A stretch of DNA of 64,000 bases from Rothia nasimurium (lineage in GTDB: Bacteria; Actinomycetota; Actinomycetes; Actinomycetales; Micrococcaceae), in the NCBI RefSeq assembly GCF_004569295.1, contig NZ_SPQC01000010.1, forward strand, positions 1 to 64,000, read 5' to 3'. The position numbers were made by a program, and so were the translations under genes. The notes under the pieces are model-generated. The model ran no database searches, was not told where the DNA came from, and saw nothing but the letters and a program-made list of their open reading frames with translations. Shown piece after piece: positions 17,695 through 27,036 of this stretch (positions are counted from its first letter, which is position 1; each line of letters starts with the position of its first letter).

Positions 17695-20355
17695 GTGAAT
17701 AACGAAAATTTGACTCAAGAAGAGGCCGCTCTGCGCGCCCGTACTATCAGCGTTGATACCTACGATGTGCATGTTGATCTCACCCATGCCAGCTCTGACT
17801 TCGAAACCTACCCGGTAGCCACCACCGTCCGGTTTACGGCGACCGAGGGTGCTAGCACCTTTATTGACTACATTCATCAGTCGGTGGAGTCTGTGAAGCT
17901 CAACGGGGTTTCGCTGCCTGTAGATGAAGTAGTGGAAGGTTCCCGTATTACCCTGCCGGGTTTGCAGGCGGAGAATACTCTCACTATCAAGGGGCGGTCG
18001 TACTTTAGCCGTTCTGGTGAGGGTCTGCACCGCTATATTGACCCGGCCGATGGCAAGGTTTATCTCTATACGCAGTATGAGCCGGCAGATTGTCGTCGGG
18101 TTTTCCCAAATTTTGAGCAGCCTGATTTGAAGGCTGTGTTCAACTTCCGTATTACGGCCCCTAAGAGCTGGGTGGTGAGCTCGAATGCTGAACTGGACCG
18201 CGAAATTGATGACCCGTCAGATTCATCGATTTCTAAGCGTGTTTTCAAGCCGACTGCCCGTATTTCTACCTATATCACCGCTATTGTGGCGGGCGAGTAC
18301 TTTACCGCTTTCGATACCTATACGCCGGCGTCCGCTGTTAATTCCGGGCCTATCCCCCTGCTTGCCTACTGCCGCCAGTCCCTCAAAGAGCATTTTGACT
18401 ACCAGAACATCTTTACCGTGACCAAGCAGGGCCTGGACTTCTTCCAAGACCTCTTTGACCACCCCTACCCCTATCCCAAGTACGAGCAGGCTTTTGTTCC
18501 CGAGTACAACCTGGGGGCAATGGAGAACCCCGGCCTGGTGACGTTTACCGAGGGGTATATTTTTATCTCCGGTGCTGATGAGTCTCAGCTTGAGGGCCGG
18601 GCTAATGTGATTTGCCACGAGATGAGCCATATGTGGTTTGGTGACCTGGTTACCATGAAGTGGTGGAATGATCTGTGGCTCAAGGAGTCTTTTGCAGACT
18701 TTATGGGGCATCTGGGCGCTGCTGAGGCCAATGGCTATAAGGACGCCTGGGTCACCTTTGCGAATTCCCGTAAGGCTTGGGCTTACCGTCAGGATCAGCT
18801 GCCGACTACTCACCCGATTGTTGCGGATATCCCCCACCTTGAAGCTGCCCGTCAGAACTTTGACGGTATTACCTACGCCAAGGGTGCGAGCGCCCTGAAG
18901 CAGTTGGTTGCTTATGTTGGGTTTGATCAGTTTATTGAGGCTGCGCGGGTTTACTTTAAGCGGTTTGAGTGGGGTAATACGACTCTTGATGATTTCTTGG
19001 GTGTGCTCGATGAGGTCTCTGATCGTGATGTTCGTACCTGGGCTGAGGCATGGTTGCAGACGAGTGGTTTGTCTGAGCTGTCGTGTGAGCGTGTGACTGG
19101 TGCTGATGGTTCTGTGCAGTTGGTGGTGCGTCAGCAGTTGCCTGTGGGTGTTCCCGCTGAGTTGGGGCGTCCGCATCTGTTGAAGATTGCCCTGTTCGCG
19201 TCTGAGGGCGGGCGTCTGGTGCCTACGGGTGTGGTGTCGGCTGATATTCCTGTGGGTCAGAATGAGGTGTTGGTTGGGTTGACTGAGCAGGAGCAGGCTC
19301 TTGTGGCTGCTGCTGATGTGGTTTTACTCAATGCTGAAGATTTGACCTATGCGAAGGTTGCCCTGGCTGAGGCTGATGGGCTTGAGTTTGCTTTGAGTCA
19401 GGTGTCGTCGGTGGAGGATGCTCTGTCGCGGGGTCTGCTGTGGGGTAGCTTGTGGAATATGGTGCGTGATGGCAAGCTTGCTAGCCGCCGGTTTGTGCTG
19501 GCTGTGGGGCAGGCTGCCGGTGCTGAGCCGTCCGCTACCTTACTGTCGAATATTGTGGATCAGGCGCAGGCTGCGATTTCTTTGTATACCCCGGCGGGTG
19601 CTCGTGGTGAGCTGTGGGATGCCCTGTATGCTGCACTGTCTGAGGCTCTTGCTGGCGCGAAGGGGGGTAGCGATGAGCAGCTGATTCTGGTGCGTGCGCT
19701 ACTGTCTGTGTCGGCGCATTCGCAGCTGGGTCTTGAGTTCGCTCAGGATGTGGCGCGGGGTGCGAGCGGGCAGGTTGAGGGCTTTATTTCTGATGCTCCT
19801 GGTATGAGCTATAACCAGACTCTGGGTTGGAAGGCGCTGGGGGCGCTTGCGGTTCAGGACGCGGTGACCCGGCAGGAGCTGAATGAGGCGCGATCTTTCC
19901 GTCCTTCTGCCACGGCTGAGCGTGGCTATGCTTTTGCGACCGCTGCTCTGCCGGTGGCGGCTGCGAAGCAGGCCGCCTGGAACCTGGTGACTGAAGATAT
20001 GAGCCTTTCGAATGAGTTGCTGTCGGCGACCGCTGCTGGTTTCCAGCATGGCCCGGAGGAGCTGCGCATCGGTTACCGGGATGCTTTCTTTGAGCTTCTT
20101 GCCCCTACCTGGGCTGCCCGTACCGGCGGTATGGCTACCCGCGTTATTCGCGGCCTCTACCCTGCGGTAGAGCTGGCAGAGGGCACTGCGGGAACCCACC
20201 CGGTCGTCCGCGCCACCGAGCGCTGGCTAGCCGAGCATGCGGACGCCCCCACCGCCCTGGTGCGACTGGTGCGGGAGCTGCTCGATGATGCCGTCCGTAT
20301 CCTCACCGCTCAGGCCTATAACGCATCTGGCGCCGAAGAGGGGGCAGGTAACTAG
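17695..20355 (+). CDS. pepN: Aminopeptidase N (M1 family)
   Basis: Cytoplasmic zinc aminopeptidase that removes N-terminal residues from peptides. 886 residues. The substrate-binding block GAMENPG (about 280) and zinc motif HEMSH...E (VICHEMSHMWFGDL with Glu 19 residues on in KESFADF) are intact. The C-terminal ERAP1-like helical domain covers about 540-870. The start GTG lacks a ribosome site but follows a -10 box by 6 nt. The middle and 3' part (about 18.9-19.9 kb) uses noticeably more T-ending codons than neighbouring genes, without any break in the protein. Confidence 0.95.
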   Translation: MNNENLTQEEAALRARTISVDTYDVHVDLTHASSDFETYPVATTVRFTATEGASTFIDYIHQSVESVKLNGVSLPVDEVVEGSRITLPGLQAENTLTIKGRSYFSRSGEGLHRYIDPADGKVYLYTQYEPADCRRVFPNFEQPDLKAVFNFRITAPKSWVVSSNAELDREIDDPSDSSISKRVFKPTARISTYITAIVAGEYFTAFDTYTPASAVNSGPIPLLAYCRQSLKEHFDYQNIFTVTKQGLDFFQDLFDHPYPYPKYEQAFVPEYNLGAMENPGLVTFTEGYIFISGADESQLEGRANVICHEMSHMWFGDLVTMKWWNDLWLKESFADFMGHLGAAEANGYKDAWVTFANSRKAWAYRQDQLPTTHPIVADIPHLEAARQNFDGITYAKGASALKQLVAYVGFDQFIEAARVYFKRFEWGNTTLDDFLGVLDEVSDRDVRTWAEAWLQTSGLSELSCERVTGADGSVQLVVRQQLPVGVPAELGRPHLLKIALFASEGGRLVPTGVVSADIPVGQNEVLVGLTEQEQALVAAADVVLLNAEDLTYAKVALAEADGLEFALSQVSSVEDALSRGLLWGSLWNMVRDGKLASRRFVLAVGQAAGAEPSATLLSNIVDQAQAAISLYTPAGARGELWDALYAALSEALAGAKGGSDEQLILVRALLSVSAHSQLGLEFAQDVARGASGQVEGFISDAPGMSYNQTLGWKALGALAVQDAVTRQELNEARSFRPSATAERGYAFATAALPVAAAKQAAWNLVTEDMSLSNELLSATAAGFQHGPEELRIGYRDAFFELLAPTWAARTGGMATRVIRGLYPAVELAEGTAGTHPVVRATERWLAEHADAPTALVRLVRELLDDAVRILTAQAYNASGAEEGAGN

Positions 20356-20379
20356 GTCTTTACCTGGGAATCTACGCAG

Positions 20380-20423
20380 AAAGCCGGTTTTGGGGCGCAG
20401 CATTGCAAACCAAAACCGGCTTT
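20380..20423 (+). terminator. Rho-independent terminator after pepN
   Basis: A 14-bp stem (20380-20393 with 20410-20423) ends in TTTTT, 24 bp past the pepN stop. Confidence 0.85.
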
Positions 20424-20470
20424 TTCGTGAGAAGCTATAGAGAGTAACTTTTTGGGATAAGGAGCCTACT

Positions 20471-21640
20471 GTGACCGACTACGTACTGGGCGATCGCGGC
20501 ACCGTGCAGGTCATCACCGATGACTACTACGATGCAGAAATTCTTCAGGTTTTTGAAGAACTCTTGATTGACCGCGAACGGGTCTGGAACGGTGAGGTTC
20601 GCCTTGTACCAGAACCCGATAACCCCTACCAGCCCCAGGCTATTGCGGTCTACGCTGACGACCTCAAGCTGGGGCGCCTTTCCCCCGAGGACTCCGCTGC
20701 CTATTGGGGCCCGATTACCCGCGTTGTGGCCTCGGGCTACGATGCGGTGACTCGCATGCAGCTCTCTGCTGTTCTGCGCGGGGTCACCGGTGAAACCCAC
20801 ATCGAAAGCAGCGGCCAGCTCTCCCTGAGCGCTCCCGGTTCCCTCTTCCCCCTCAATAACGTCCCCACCCAGGCAACCCTGTTGCCCCAGGGGGCTTCCA
20901 TGAAGGTGCTCGATGAGAAGGACCATTCCGAGTACCTGCACTCCATTCTGCCTCCCTCCGGTGAGGGCCGGGTGATTCTCTCCCTGGAGAACAACCAGAT
21001 TAAGCACGCGGACGGGCGCGTGGTTGACTCGGTCGATGTCCTGCACGACCGCAAGGTAGTGGGCCGCCTCTCCACCCAAATCTCCGAACAACTAGCCCCC
21101 GTCATCCGCTACGCCTATGAGCACGATAAGCTCACCAGCGTCTGGGGCACCATCCGCGGCAACTCCTTTGAGCTGTCCCTGACGGTGCAGGCCGTCCGCC
21201 CCTCTGAAATTCCTGCCGAATGGTACCAGGAGCTCCCCAATTACCTGCCCGAGCTTCTACCGGCTGCACCCTCCTACGAGGTACCCCCCGCCTACGTGCC
21301 GACCGAGGGTGAATCGACCCGCAGCAACGCCCCCAAGAAGAAGCGCTCACTTATGCCCAGCCGTCCGGCCGCAAGCGAGCCCACTACCGTTGAAGCCAAC
21401 GGCGCAGAGGTCGCAGAGCCCACCGCCGCACATTCCCTGGGCCTACAGCGCATCTCTGTTCTCCTTGGGCTTGTCGGCGGGCTTATCCTGGTCACAGGCC
21501 TGGTTCTTGTCTTCTTCAAGCCCCTGCTCGGCGTCCTCGGTATCGTACTGGGAGCCTCCATTGCCTTCCTCACCCTCTTCTTTGGGCGTGACAACAGCTA
21601 CGCCGAAGAAGAAGTATCGGCAGACCCGCTCGAACACTAG
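20471..21640 (+). CDS. HIRAN-like domain protein with two C-terminal membrane helices
   Basis: 389 residues of unknown function. The segment VRLVPEPDNPYQPQAIAVYA followed by LGRLSPEDS resembles the HIRAN fold, which binds DNA ends in Rad5/HLTF-type proteins. A second, weaker copy may cover about 140-245 (LSLENNQIKHADGRVVDSVD with VGRLSTQISEQLA). A Pro/Ser/Lys-rich linker (245-320) leads to two hydrophobic helices (about 325-375) and an acidic tail. The helices would anchor the domains to the membrane, an unusual setting. The start GTG has a good AAGGAG site. Confidence 0.75.
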   Translation: MTDYVLGDRGTVQVITDDYYDAEILQVFEELLIDRERVWNGEVRLVPEPDNPYQPQAIAVYADDLKLGRLSPEDSAAYWGPITRVVASGYDAVTRMQLSAVLRGVTGETHIESSGQLSLSAPGSLFPLNNVPTQATLLPQGASMKVLDEKDHSEYLHSILPPSGEGRVILSLENNQIKHADGRVVDSVDVLHDRKVVGRLSTQISEQLAPVIRYAYEHDKLTSVWGTIRGNSFELSLTVQAVRPSEIPAEWYQELPNYLPELLPAAPSYEVPPAYVPTEGESTRSNAPKKKRSLMPSRPAASEPTTVEANGAEVAEPTAAHSLGLQRISVLLGLVGGLILVTGLVLVFFKPLLGVLGIVLGASIAFLTLFFGRDNSYAEEEVSADPLEH

Positions 21641-21658
21641 CATCACCCTCAAAGGAAA

Positions 21659-21703
21659 ATATAAGGGGAGCCCCACCACAAACTGGTGGGGCTCCCCTTA
21701 TAT
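21659..21703. terminator. Bidirectional terminator
   Basis: A perfect 20-bp stem (21659-21678 with 21684-21703) lies between two convergent genes. A-rich and T-rich ends let it serve both. Confidence 0.85.
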
Positions 21704-21727
21704 CCTCTGGCGAGGGGCTACCTGGGC

Positions 21728-22885
21728 TTAGTCAGAACCGTAGGTAGCAATGTAGTTAGGCATGGTATCGGTCTGCAGGGCATATGACAGGGCGCTGGTT
21801 GCAGCAGCATCGAGGACCACGATGGACTGGCCGTCCCAGGACCAGCCGGTACCGGCATTCGGCAGGGTCATGGACACCAGCTGGGTGTTACCGTTAGCCA
21901 GAACAGGCTGGGCAATACCCACGATGGCTGAAGGGGATAGACCCGAATCAACACTCATGTAAGGTGAAACAGACTCAATGACCTGCAGCAGCTTGCTAGC
22001 AGACGACAGGGCGCCATCAGCTTTCAGTTCGTTGTAGACACCGCGCAGGAAGGCACGCTGGTTACGGACGCGCTGGTAGTCACCGTCTGAGAAAGCATAG
22101 CGTTCACGAACGAAGACCAATGCCTCACCGCCAGACATTGTCTGGGGGCCAGCAGTAAAGGAGTAGCCAGGTACAGAAGCAGTGAAGGACAGGGGAACAT
22201 CAACGGTGATTCCACCCAGAGTATCAACCAGAGCCTTAAAGCCCTGGAAGTCAATTTCAGCAACGTGATCCATCTGAATACCAAGGAGTTGCTCAATGGT
22301 AGCAACCTGCAGGTCAACACCACCGTAGTTCAGACCGGCATTAACCTTAGCGGAACCGTAACCGGGGATATTGACCCAGGTATCACGCATCACTGAAATC
22401 AGGTAGGCAGCTGAGCCGTCCTCAGGGATATGGAGCACCATGATGGTATCGGCACGGGCACCGGTCACCACCTGGGCTTCGGCACCGGAGCGCTGGTCAG
22501 AGCCCAGCAGCAGAATATCGGTGGAGGCGGTGTTGACCGGACGGTCGGTGACAGCGCCACCGGCTACAGCATCCAAAATGCCGTCGCCGTTAGCATCGCC
22601 CTCAGAGACGTTGCTTTCTAAGGTAGCGCCCGACTCATTGGTAATCGTTGCGTTAGCTGCCTGATCAACCAGGGCCTGCAGCTCGTCATTATGGGGGGTT
22701 GTGACGGTGCCGTCCTCATTGGGCATGGCGTTATCAAAGGTCTCGGACTTATTCCAGGCCTTATTGATCATAAACAGGTAGCCGCCCACAGCGATAACCG
22801 GAATCAGCAACAGAATGAGCAGGGTAATCCAGAGGGCTTTTTTGCTTTTCTTCTTTTTAGGTTCTTCGTGAGCCTCGACGGACAC
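21728..22885 (-). CDS. LytR-CpsA-Psr (LCP) family cell-wall ligase
   Basis: Membrane-anchored enzyme family that transfers lipid-linked polymers such as teichoic acid or capsule to peptidoglycan. 385 residues: a short Lys-rich cytoplasmic end, one membrane helix (about 19-41), a linker, then the LCP domain with DILLLGSDQRSG, the catalytic-region ARADTIMVLHI, SVMRDTWVNIPGYGSAKVN and VRERYAFSDGDYQRVRNQ. The Arg and Asp residues of the pyrophosphate site are present. The GTG start has a GGGAGG site. Confidence 0.92.
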   Translation of the reverse strand: MSVEAHEEPKKKKSKKALWITLLILLLIPVIAVGGYLFMINKAWNKSETFDNAMPNEDGTVTTPHNDELQALVDQAANATITNESGATLESNVSEGDANGDGILDAVAGGAVTDRPVNTASTDILLLGSDQRSGAEAQVVTGARADTIMVLHIPEDGSAAYLISVMRDTWVNIPGYGSAKVNAGLNYGGVDLQVATIEQLLGIQMDHVAEIDFQGFKALVDTLGGITVDVPLSFTASVPGYSFTAGPQTMSGGEALVFVRERYAFSDGDYQRVRNQRAFLRGVYNELKADGALSSASKLLQVIESVSPYMSVDSGLSPSAIVGIAQPVLANGNTQLVSMTLPNAGTGWSWDGQSIVVLDAAATSALSYALQTDTMPNYIATYGSD

Positions 22886-22984
22886 GGTACCTCCCTAACT
22901 AATCTCAAAAGGGGCGCACCCACCCGGCAAAAGGGTGCGGTACGCAGAGTGAACCGAACCCAATTCTACGCAGTGAACCTACAA

Positions 22985-23025
22985 AAACACCCCGTAACAC
23001 GTGATAAATCACGGTCACGGGGTGT
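22985..23025 (-). terminator. Terminator after rpmE2
   Basis: A stem ACACCCCGT/ACGGGGTGT with an inner CACGTGAT-type arm is followed on the minus strand by TTTTTG. It is 32 bp past the rpmE2 stop. Confidence 0.75.
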
Positions 23026-23056
23026 GATATTAAGCCTGAATAGACTGGCTGTAAAC

Positions 23057-23314
23057 TTAGGCCTTCTTGCCGAAGTTTGCAAAGCGAGCGTTGAAGCGCT
23101 CAACACGACCAGCGGCGTCCATGATGCGCTGCTTGCCGGTGTAGAAGGGGTGTGAAGCTGATGAGATTTCAACTTCTACGAGGGGGTACTCGTTGCCGTC
23201 TTCCCACTTTTCGGTCTTCTGAGAAGTCATGGTTGACTTGGTCAGGAAGGTCTCGCCTGATGCGAGGTCGCGGAAGAGAACGTAGTTGTATTCAGGGTGG
23301 ATGCCAGCCTGCAT
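23057..23314 (-). CDS. rpmE2: 50S ribosomal protein L31 type B
   Basis: 85-residue ribosomal protein, starting [17 protein letters not shown] and containing [12 protein letters not shown]. It has no CxxC pairs, so it is the zinc-free type B paralogue, which commonly replaces type A L31 when zinc is scarce. It is monocistronic, with its own terminator. No clear Zur box was found in the short upstream region. Confidence 0.95.
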   Translation of the reverse strand: MQAGIHPEYNYVLFRDLASGETFLTKSTMTSQKTEKWEDGNEYPLVEVEISSASHPFYTGKQRIMDAAGRVERFNARFANFGKKA

Positions 23315-23410
23315 GATATTTACCTTCTTCGTGCCCTGGATTTTGCCAGTGCATATCTTGTTGCTACCGGGGCGGGTGCCTACCGGTGGTTGCGGTTTAC
23401 AACCGAGGAA

Positions 23411-24289
23411 CTACTCTACCATCTTTGGGCGGGTTTCCCAGAAGGCAACGGCTGAGGCGGCCGCTACATTGAGGGAATCGACCCCGTGGCTCATGGGAAT
23501 CATGACGGTGTGCTGGGTGGCTGCCAGGGTGGATGTGGCCAGCCCGTGCCCCTCGGTGCCCAAAATCAGGGCTAGCTTCTCGTCTTTGCGGTCTGCCAGT
23601 TCGGTCAGACTCAAAGAATCTTCTTCCAGGGCGAGCGCAGCGGTGGTGAAGCCCGCTGTGTGTAGGGTGTCGAGGGCGCCGGGCCAGGAGTCCAGTCGGG
23701 CCCAGGGTACCTGGAAGACGGTTCCCATAGAGACGCGGATTGAGCGCCGGTAGAGCGGGTCGGCGCAGCGCGGGGTTACCAGCACCAGGTCGACGTCGAG
23801 GGCAGCTGCCGAGCGGAAGATGGCACCCACGTTGGTGTGGTCCACGATATCTTCTAGGATCGCAACGCGCCGCACCCCCTCAAGCAGGGTCTGCAAGGGG
23901 GCGGGTTCAGGCCTGGCCATGGAGGCTAGGGCCCCGCGGTGTAGGGCGAAGCCGGTAACTTGCTCCAGCTCGTCCTCACTGCCCACATAGGCGGGCACCT
24001 CAGGGTGCTCCTGCAGTACGTCAATGAGGTCGTCGGCCCATTTTTCGCTCATGAGAAAGGAGAGAGGCCGGTGCCCGGCGGCGAGCGCCCGCCGGATTAC
24101 CTTGGAGGACTCTGCAATGTAGATTCCCCATTCGGGTTCTTTGATAGAGCGTAGCTTGACGTCGGTGAGGTGGGTGTAGAAACGGGTGGCCTCGCTCGGG
24201 GCTGTGCTGAGCGGACGCGTGTTGGGCAGGGCGGTGACGCGGGCTGAGCGTTCTGCCAGCTGCTCGGGAGTGAGTTGTTTGGGTTTCAT
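23411..24289 (-). CDS. SPOUT (TrmH/SpoU) family RNA methyltransferase
   Basis: SAM-dependent 2'-O-ribose methyltransferase of rRNA or tRNA; the target is not predictable. 292 residues. The N-terminal substrate-binding part (about 60-120) is followed by the knotted SPOUT domain with motif 1 DHTNVGAIFRSAAAL, motif 2 LILGTEGHGL and motif 3 IPMSHGVDSLNVAAASAV. It is 9 bp downstream of the ABC ATPase gene and probably co-transcribed with it. Confidence 0.9.
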   Translation of the reverse strand: MKPKQLTPEQLAERSARVTALPNTRPLSTAPSEATRFYTHLTDVKLRSIKEPEWGIYIAESSKVIRRALAAGHRPLSFLMSEKWADDLIDVLQEHPEVPAYVGSEDELEQVTGFALHRGALASMARPEPAPLQTLLEGVRRVAILEDIVDHTNVGAIFRSAAALDVDLVLVTPRCADPLYRRSIRVSMGTVFQVPWARLDSWPGALDTLHTAGFTTAALALEEDSLSLTELADRKDEKLALILGTEGHGLATSTLAATQHTVMIPMSHGVDSLNVAAASAVAFWETRPKMVE

Positions 24290-24298
24290 GCTCGTAAG

Positions 24299-25084
24299 CT
24301 AGCGGGCGAAGGCTGAGTAGCGGCCGGACTCGTGAACGGTCAGGTCGAGGTCGAGGCCGTAGGTGGCTGAGACGTTGGCCTGGGTGAGGGTTTCTTCGAT
24401 GGGGCCTGCTGCTACGATTTCACCTTCGCGCAGGAGCAGGGCGTGGGTGAAGCCTGCGGGAATTTCTTCGAGGTGGTGGGTGACCAGGATGGTGGCGGGG
24501 GCGTAGGGGTCTAGGGCCAGGTGGGTGAGGCGCTTGACCAGGTCTTCGCGGCCTGCGATGTCCATACCGGCGCCGGGTTCATCGAGAATCAGCATTTCGG
24601 GGTCGGTCATAAGAGCGCGGGCGATGAGCACGCGCTTCTTTTCGCCCTCAGACAGGGTGCCGAAGGGGTGGTCAGCTAGGTGGGCTACCCCCCAATCGTC
24701 GAGGAGGGCCTTGCCCTGGTTGTCGTCGAAGGAGTCATATTCTTCGTTCCAGCGGCCTGCTACGCCGTAGGCTGCGGTGATGACGACATCGAGCACGGTT
24801 TCGTTGCCGGGAATTTGGGCGGCCATGGGGGCTGATGAGAGGCCGATGCGGGGGCGTAGTTCAAAAACGTCGACGGCGCCGAGGATTTCGTCGAGGATGT
24901 CGACTTCGCCGCGGGTGGGGTGCAGGCGGGCTGCTGCGATAGAGAGCAGGGTGGTTTTGCCCGCGCCGTTGGGGCCAAGGACGACCCAGCGTTCGCCTTC
25001 TTCGACAGACCAGGTGATGTTGTGGATGAGGTTCTTACCGCTTCGTGAGACAGTAACCTTATTAAGTTCAAGAACTGATGCCAT
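24299..25084 (-). CDS. Orphan ABC transporter ATP-binding protein
   Basis: 261-residue nucleotide-binding protein without a permease nearby. Walker A is GPNGAGKTT, the signature is LSEGEKKR (a variant of LSGGQ), Walker B is MLILDEPGAG, and the switch His is in VTHHLEEI. Related stand-alone ATPases (ModF/YbhF-like) have poorly known roles. The ATG start lies only 21 bp from the divergent serB reading frame; a TAAAGT box 8 nt before it suggests a leaderless transcript. Confidence 0.85.
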   Translation of the reverse strand: MASVLELNKVTVSRSGKNLIHNITWSVEEGERWVVLGPNGAGKTTLLSIAAARLHPTRGEVDILDEILGAVDVFELRPRIGLSSAPMAAQIPGNETVLDVVITAAYGVAGRWNEEYDSFDDNQGKALLDDWGVAHLADHPFGTLSEGEKKRVLIARALMTDPEMLILDEPGAGMDIAGREDLVKRLTHLALDPYAPATILVTHHLEEIPAGFTHALLLREGEIVAAGPIEETLTQANVSATYGLDLDLTVHESGRYSAFAR

Positions 25085-25102
25085 GGTTCACAACTTTAGT
25101 AG

Positions 25103-25108
25103 ATAATG
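25103..25108 (+). promoter_or_regulatory. Candidate -10 box for leaderless serB
   Basis: GATAAT (within TAGATAAT) lies 6 nt before the ATG at 25115. It overlaps the earlier in-frame ATG at 25106, which therefore is probably not the start. Confidence 0.45.
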
Positions 25109-26050
25109 GTGCCTATGAGTACTTCTGTAAATATTGTTGCTATTTCTCGTGCGGACGCTTCCCTGATTGCTACCGAGGAGCAGCTGGTGGCTGCGCTGCA
25201 GGCGGTTGAGGGCCTGGAGCTTGAGTCAGGTCTTTTGATGGAGGTTCCTGCCTCTCGCGTAGAGCGCGAGGCTGAGGGCCCGGCCTACTCGGTCTATATT
25301 GCCGCGGCTTCGTGGGAGCGCGGTGGTGTTGAGGACGCCCGCGGCGCCTTGGGGCTGCTCGATGGGGCGCGCTCGCTGGGCTTTGACCTGAATGTGGTGC
25401 CCGCTGAGTTGGCCAACGATGAGAAGAAGCTGCTTATTATGGATGTTGACTCTACCCTGATCCGCCAGGAGGTCATTGACGAGTTGGCAGCTGCGGCAGG
25501 ACGCGGCGCTGAGGTTGCTGAGGTGACCGAGCGGGCGATGCGCGGGGAGCTCGATTTTGAGGCGTCCTTGCGTGAGCGGGTTGCCACTCTAGCCGGTCTC
25601 GAGGAGTCGGTGATTGATGAGGTGGCTTCCAAGGTGCTGTACTCCCCCGGCGCCACCAAGCTGGTTGAGGTTTTCCTGGCTGCCGGCCACGAGGTCTGCG
25701 TGGTCTCGGGCGGGTTTGTGCAGGTTCTCTCCCCGCTGGCAGGCTACCTGAACCTTTCCAAGGCGCGCGCCAACGTCCTTGAAATAATCGAGGGCAAGTT
25801 GACCGGCAAGGTCACCGGTGAGGTCATTACCGGTGAGGTCAAGAAGGAGTCGCTGAAGGAGTGGGCTAAGGAATTCGATATTAAGTCCTCCCAGACCATT
25901 GCTGTGGGCGACGGTGCCAACGATGTGCTCATGATCCTTGAGGCGGAGCTGGGTGTTGCTTTCAATGCCAAGACTGCCCTGTTGGAGGTCGCCGACACCC
26001 AAATCAACACCCTGCGCCTAGACGCGGTGCGCCACTTCGCTGGGCTCTAA
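25106..26050 (+). CDS. serB: Phosphoserine phosphatase SerB
   Basis: HAD-family enzyme catalysing the last step of serine synthesis. 314 residues from the first ATG. The N-terminal ~100 residues form an ACT-like region. The HAD domain has motif I IMDVDSTLI (nucleophile Asp), motif II VSGGF, the conserved Lys in the KARAN region and motif III VGDGANDVLM. The start at ATG 25115 (MSTSVNIV) is favoured because the -10 box overlaps the first ATG. Confidence 0.94.
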   Translation: MVPMSTSVNIVAISRADASLIATEEQLVAALQAVEGLELESGLLMEVPASRVEREAEGPAYSVYIAAASWERGGVEDARGALGLLDGARSLGFDLNVVPAELANDEKKLLIMDVDSTLIRQEVIDELAAAAGRGAEVAEVTERAMRGELDFEASLRERVATLAGLEESVIDEVASKVLYSPGATKLVEVFLAAGHEVCVVSGGFVQVLSPLAGYLNLSKARANVLEIIEGKLTGKVTGEVITGEVKKESLKEWAKEFDIKSSQTIAVGDGANDVLMILEAELGVAFNAKTALLEVADTQINTLRLDAVRHFAGL

Positions 26051-26083
26051 AGACTTGCGGGGCACTGCCCTCACGCTATAGAT

Positions 26084-26117
26084 AAAGGACGCTGGTAGGT
26101 AGCTACCAGCGTCCTTT
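26084..26117 (+). terminator. Rho-independent terminator after serB
   Basis: A 15-bp stem (26084-26098 with 26103-26117) and 4-nt loop end in TTTT, 34 bp past the stop. Confidence 0.9.
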
Positions 26118-26140
26118 TACGTACTGAAATCAGCGGGTTT

Positions 26141-26190
26141 GTACCATGCCCTGCCCACTTTTAACCTTAAAAGCGGGCAGGGTGCGGTAC
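26141..26190 (-). terminator. Terminator after the 26207-26947 SDR gene
   Basis: A long interrupted hairpin pairs GTACC, CCCTGCCC and CTTTTAA with TTAAAAG, GGGCAGGG and GGTAC. It lies 17 bp past the SDR stop. Confidence 0.65.
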
Positions 26191-26206
26191 AAAGTTCGGC
26201 AGGAGG

Positions 26207-26947
26207 CTACTTGATGAAGCTGCCTGCGCCGCCGACCAGCTCGATGTGGCCGGTTTCTACGTCGGCAGTTACCATCTTGGAGACTTCCTGGGCGAACTCG
26301 TTGACGGTGTAGAGTTTGCCGGCTTCTTCGCGGCGGGCCTCAATGGCGCCGGGGTGCAGGCGGTTGAGCAAGGCTGCGGTGACGGTACCTTCAATCATGT
26401 CGGCGGAGACAACCACCAGGGAGATGCCCTTTTCGGTGAGGGCGGGGATTTCTGCTAGCAGGGCGTCCTCGCCGGCGCGCTTGGACTCAGCAACCGGCTT
26501 GTACTCGGGCATGGTCTCTACTTCGCGGATGAAGTGAGCCTGGTGGCTGGTCACAAAGACGATACGGCCACCCTCAGGCATCTTTTCGGCTGCCAGGCGG
26601 GCCAGGCGCAGCTGGGAGTCGCGGTTAAGCACCATGGCGTAGTCGTCGGGCATGCCGGCTTCCATGCCGCCAGAGGCGTTGAGAATGAGGTAGTCCAGGG
26701 AGCCGAAGTTCTCGATGGCAGCCTCTACCAGGGCGGCGGCGTCCTCAGCCTTGGTCACGTCGCCCTGTACGGCAACGGCCTTGCCACCGGCTTCTTCAAT
26801 GGCGGCAACAACCTTGGTTGCACGGGGTGCCTTGGAGCGGTAGTTGACGATGATGTTGGCTCCCTGGGCGGCAAGAATCTGGGCGGTGTCTGCGCCCACG
26901 CCGCGGGAGGAACCGGTAATGATAATGGTCTTGTTCTGAAGTGACAT
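26207..26947 (-). CDS. SDR family oxidoreductase with a displaced catalytic Lys
   Basis: 246-residue Rossmann-fold protein. The cofactor motif TGSSRGVGA and the NASGG block (in place of NNAG) are clear, and the catalytic Ser is probably in VTSHQAH. The classical YxxxK is absent: the nearest Tyr and Lys are in EYKPVAESK, seven residues apart. The substrate is therefore unknown and reductase activity uncertain. It lies downstream of fabG, separated by a structured element (27037-27126). Confidence 0.82.
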   Translation of the reverse strand: MSLQNKTIIITGSSRGVGADTAQILAAQGANIIVNYRSKAPRATKVVAAIEEAGGKAVAVQGDVTKAEDAAALVEAAIENFGSLDYLILNASGGMEAGMPDDYAMVLNRDSQLRLARLAAEKMPEGGRIVFVTSHQAHFIREVETMPEYKPVAESKRAGEDALLAEIPALTEKGISLVVVSADMIEGTVTAALLNRLHPGAIEARREEAGKLYTVNEFAQEVSKMVTADVETGHIELVGGAGSFIK

Positions 26948-27036
26948 TCTTAGTCCTTATAAGCGTTGTACAAATGATTTGTTTAAGTAGCAATGGGCGG
27001 TAGCTCCCCGCTCTGGCGTACACAGCAGCCTGGGAA

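Noticed and set aside
18223-19176. Long minus-strand ORF inside pepN
   Set aside because: Complementary-frame shadow of pepN with no recognisable motifs or ribosome site.
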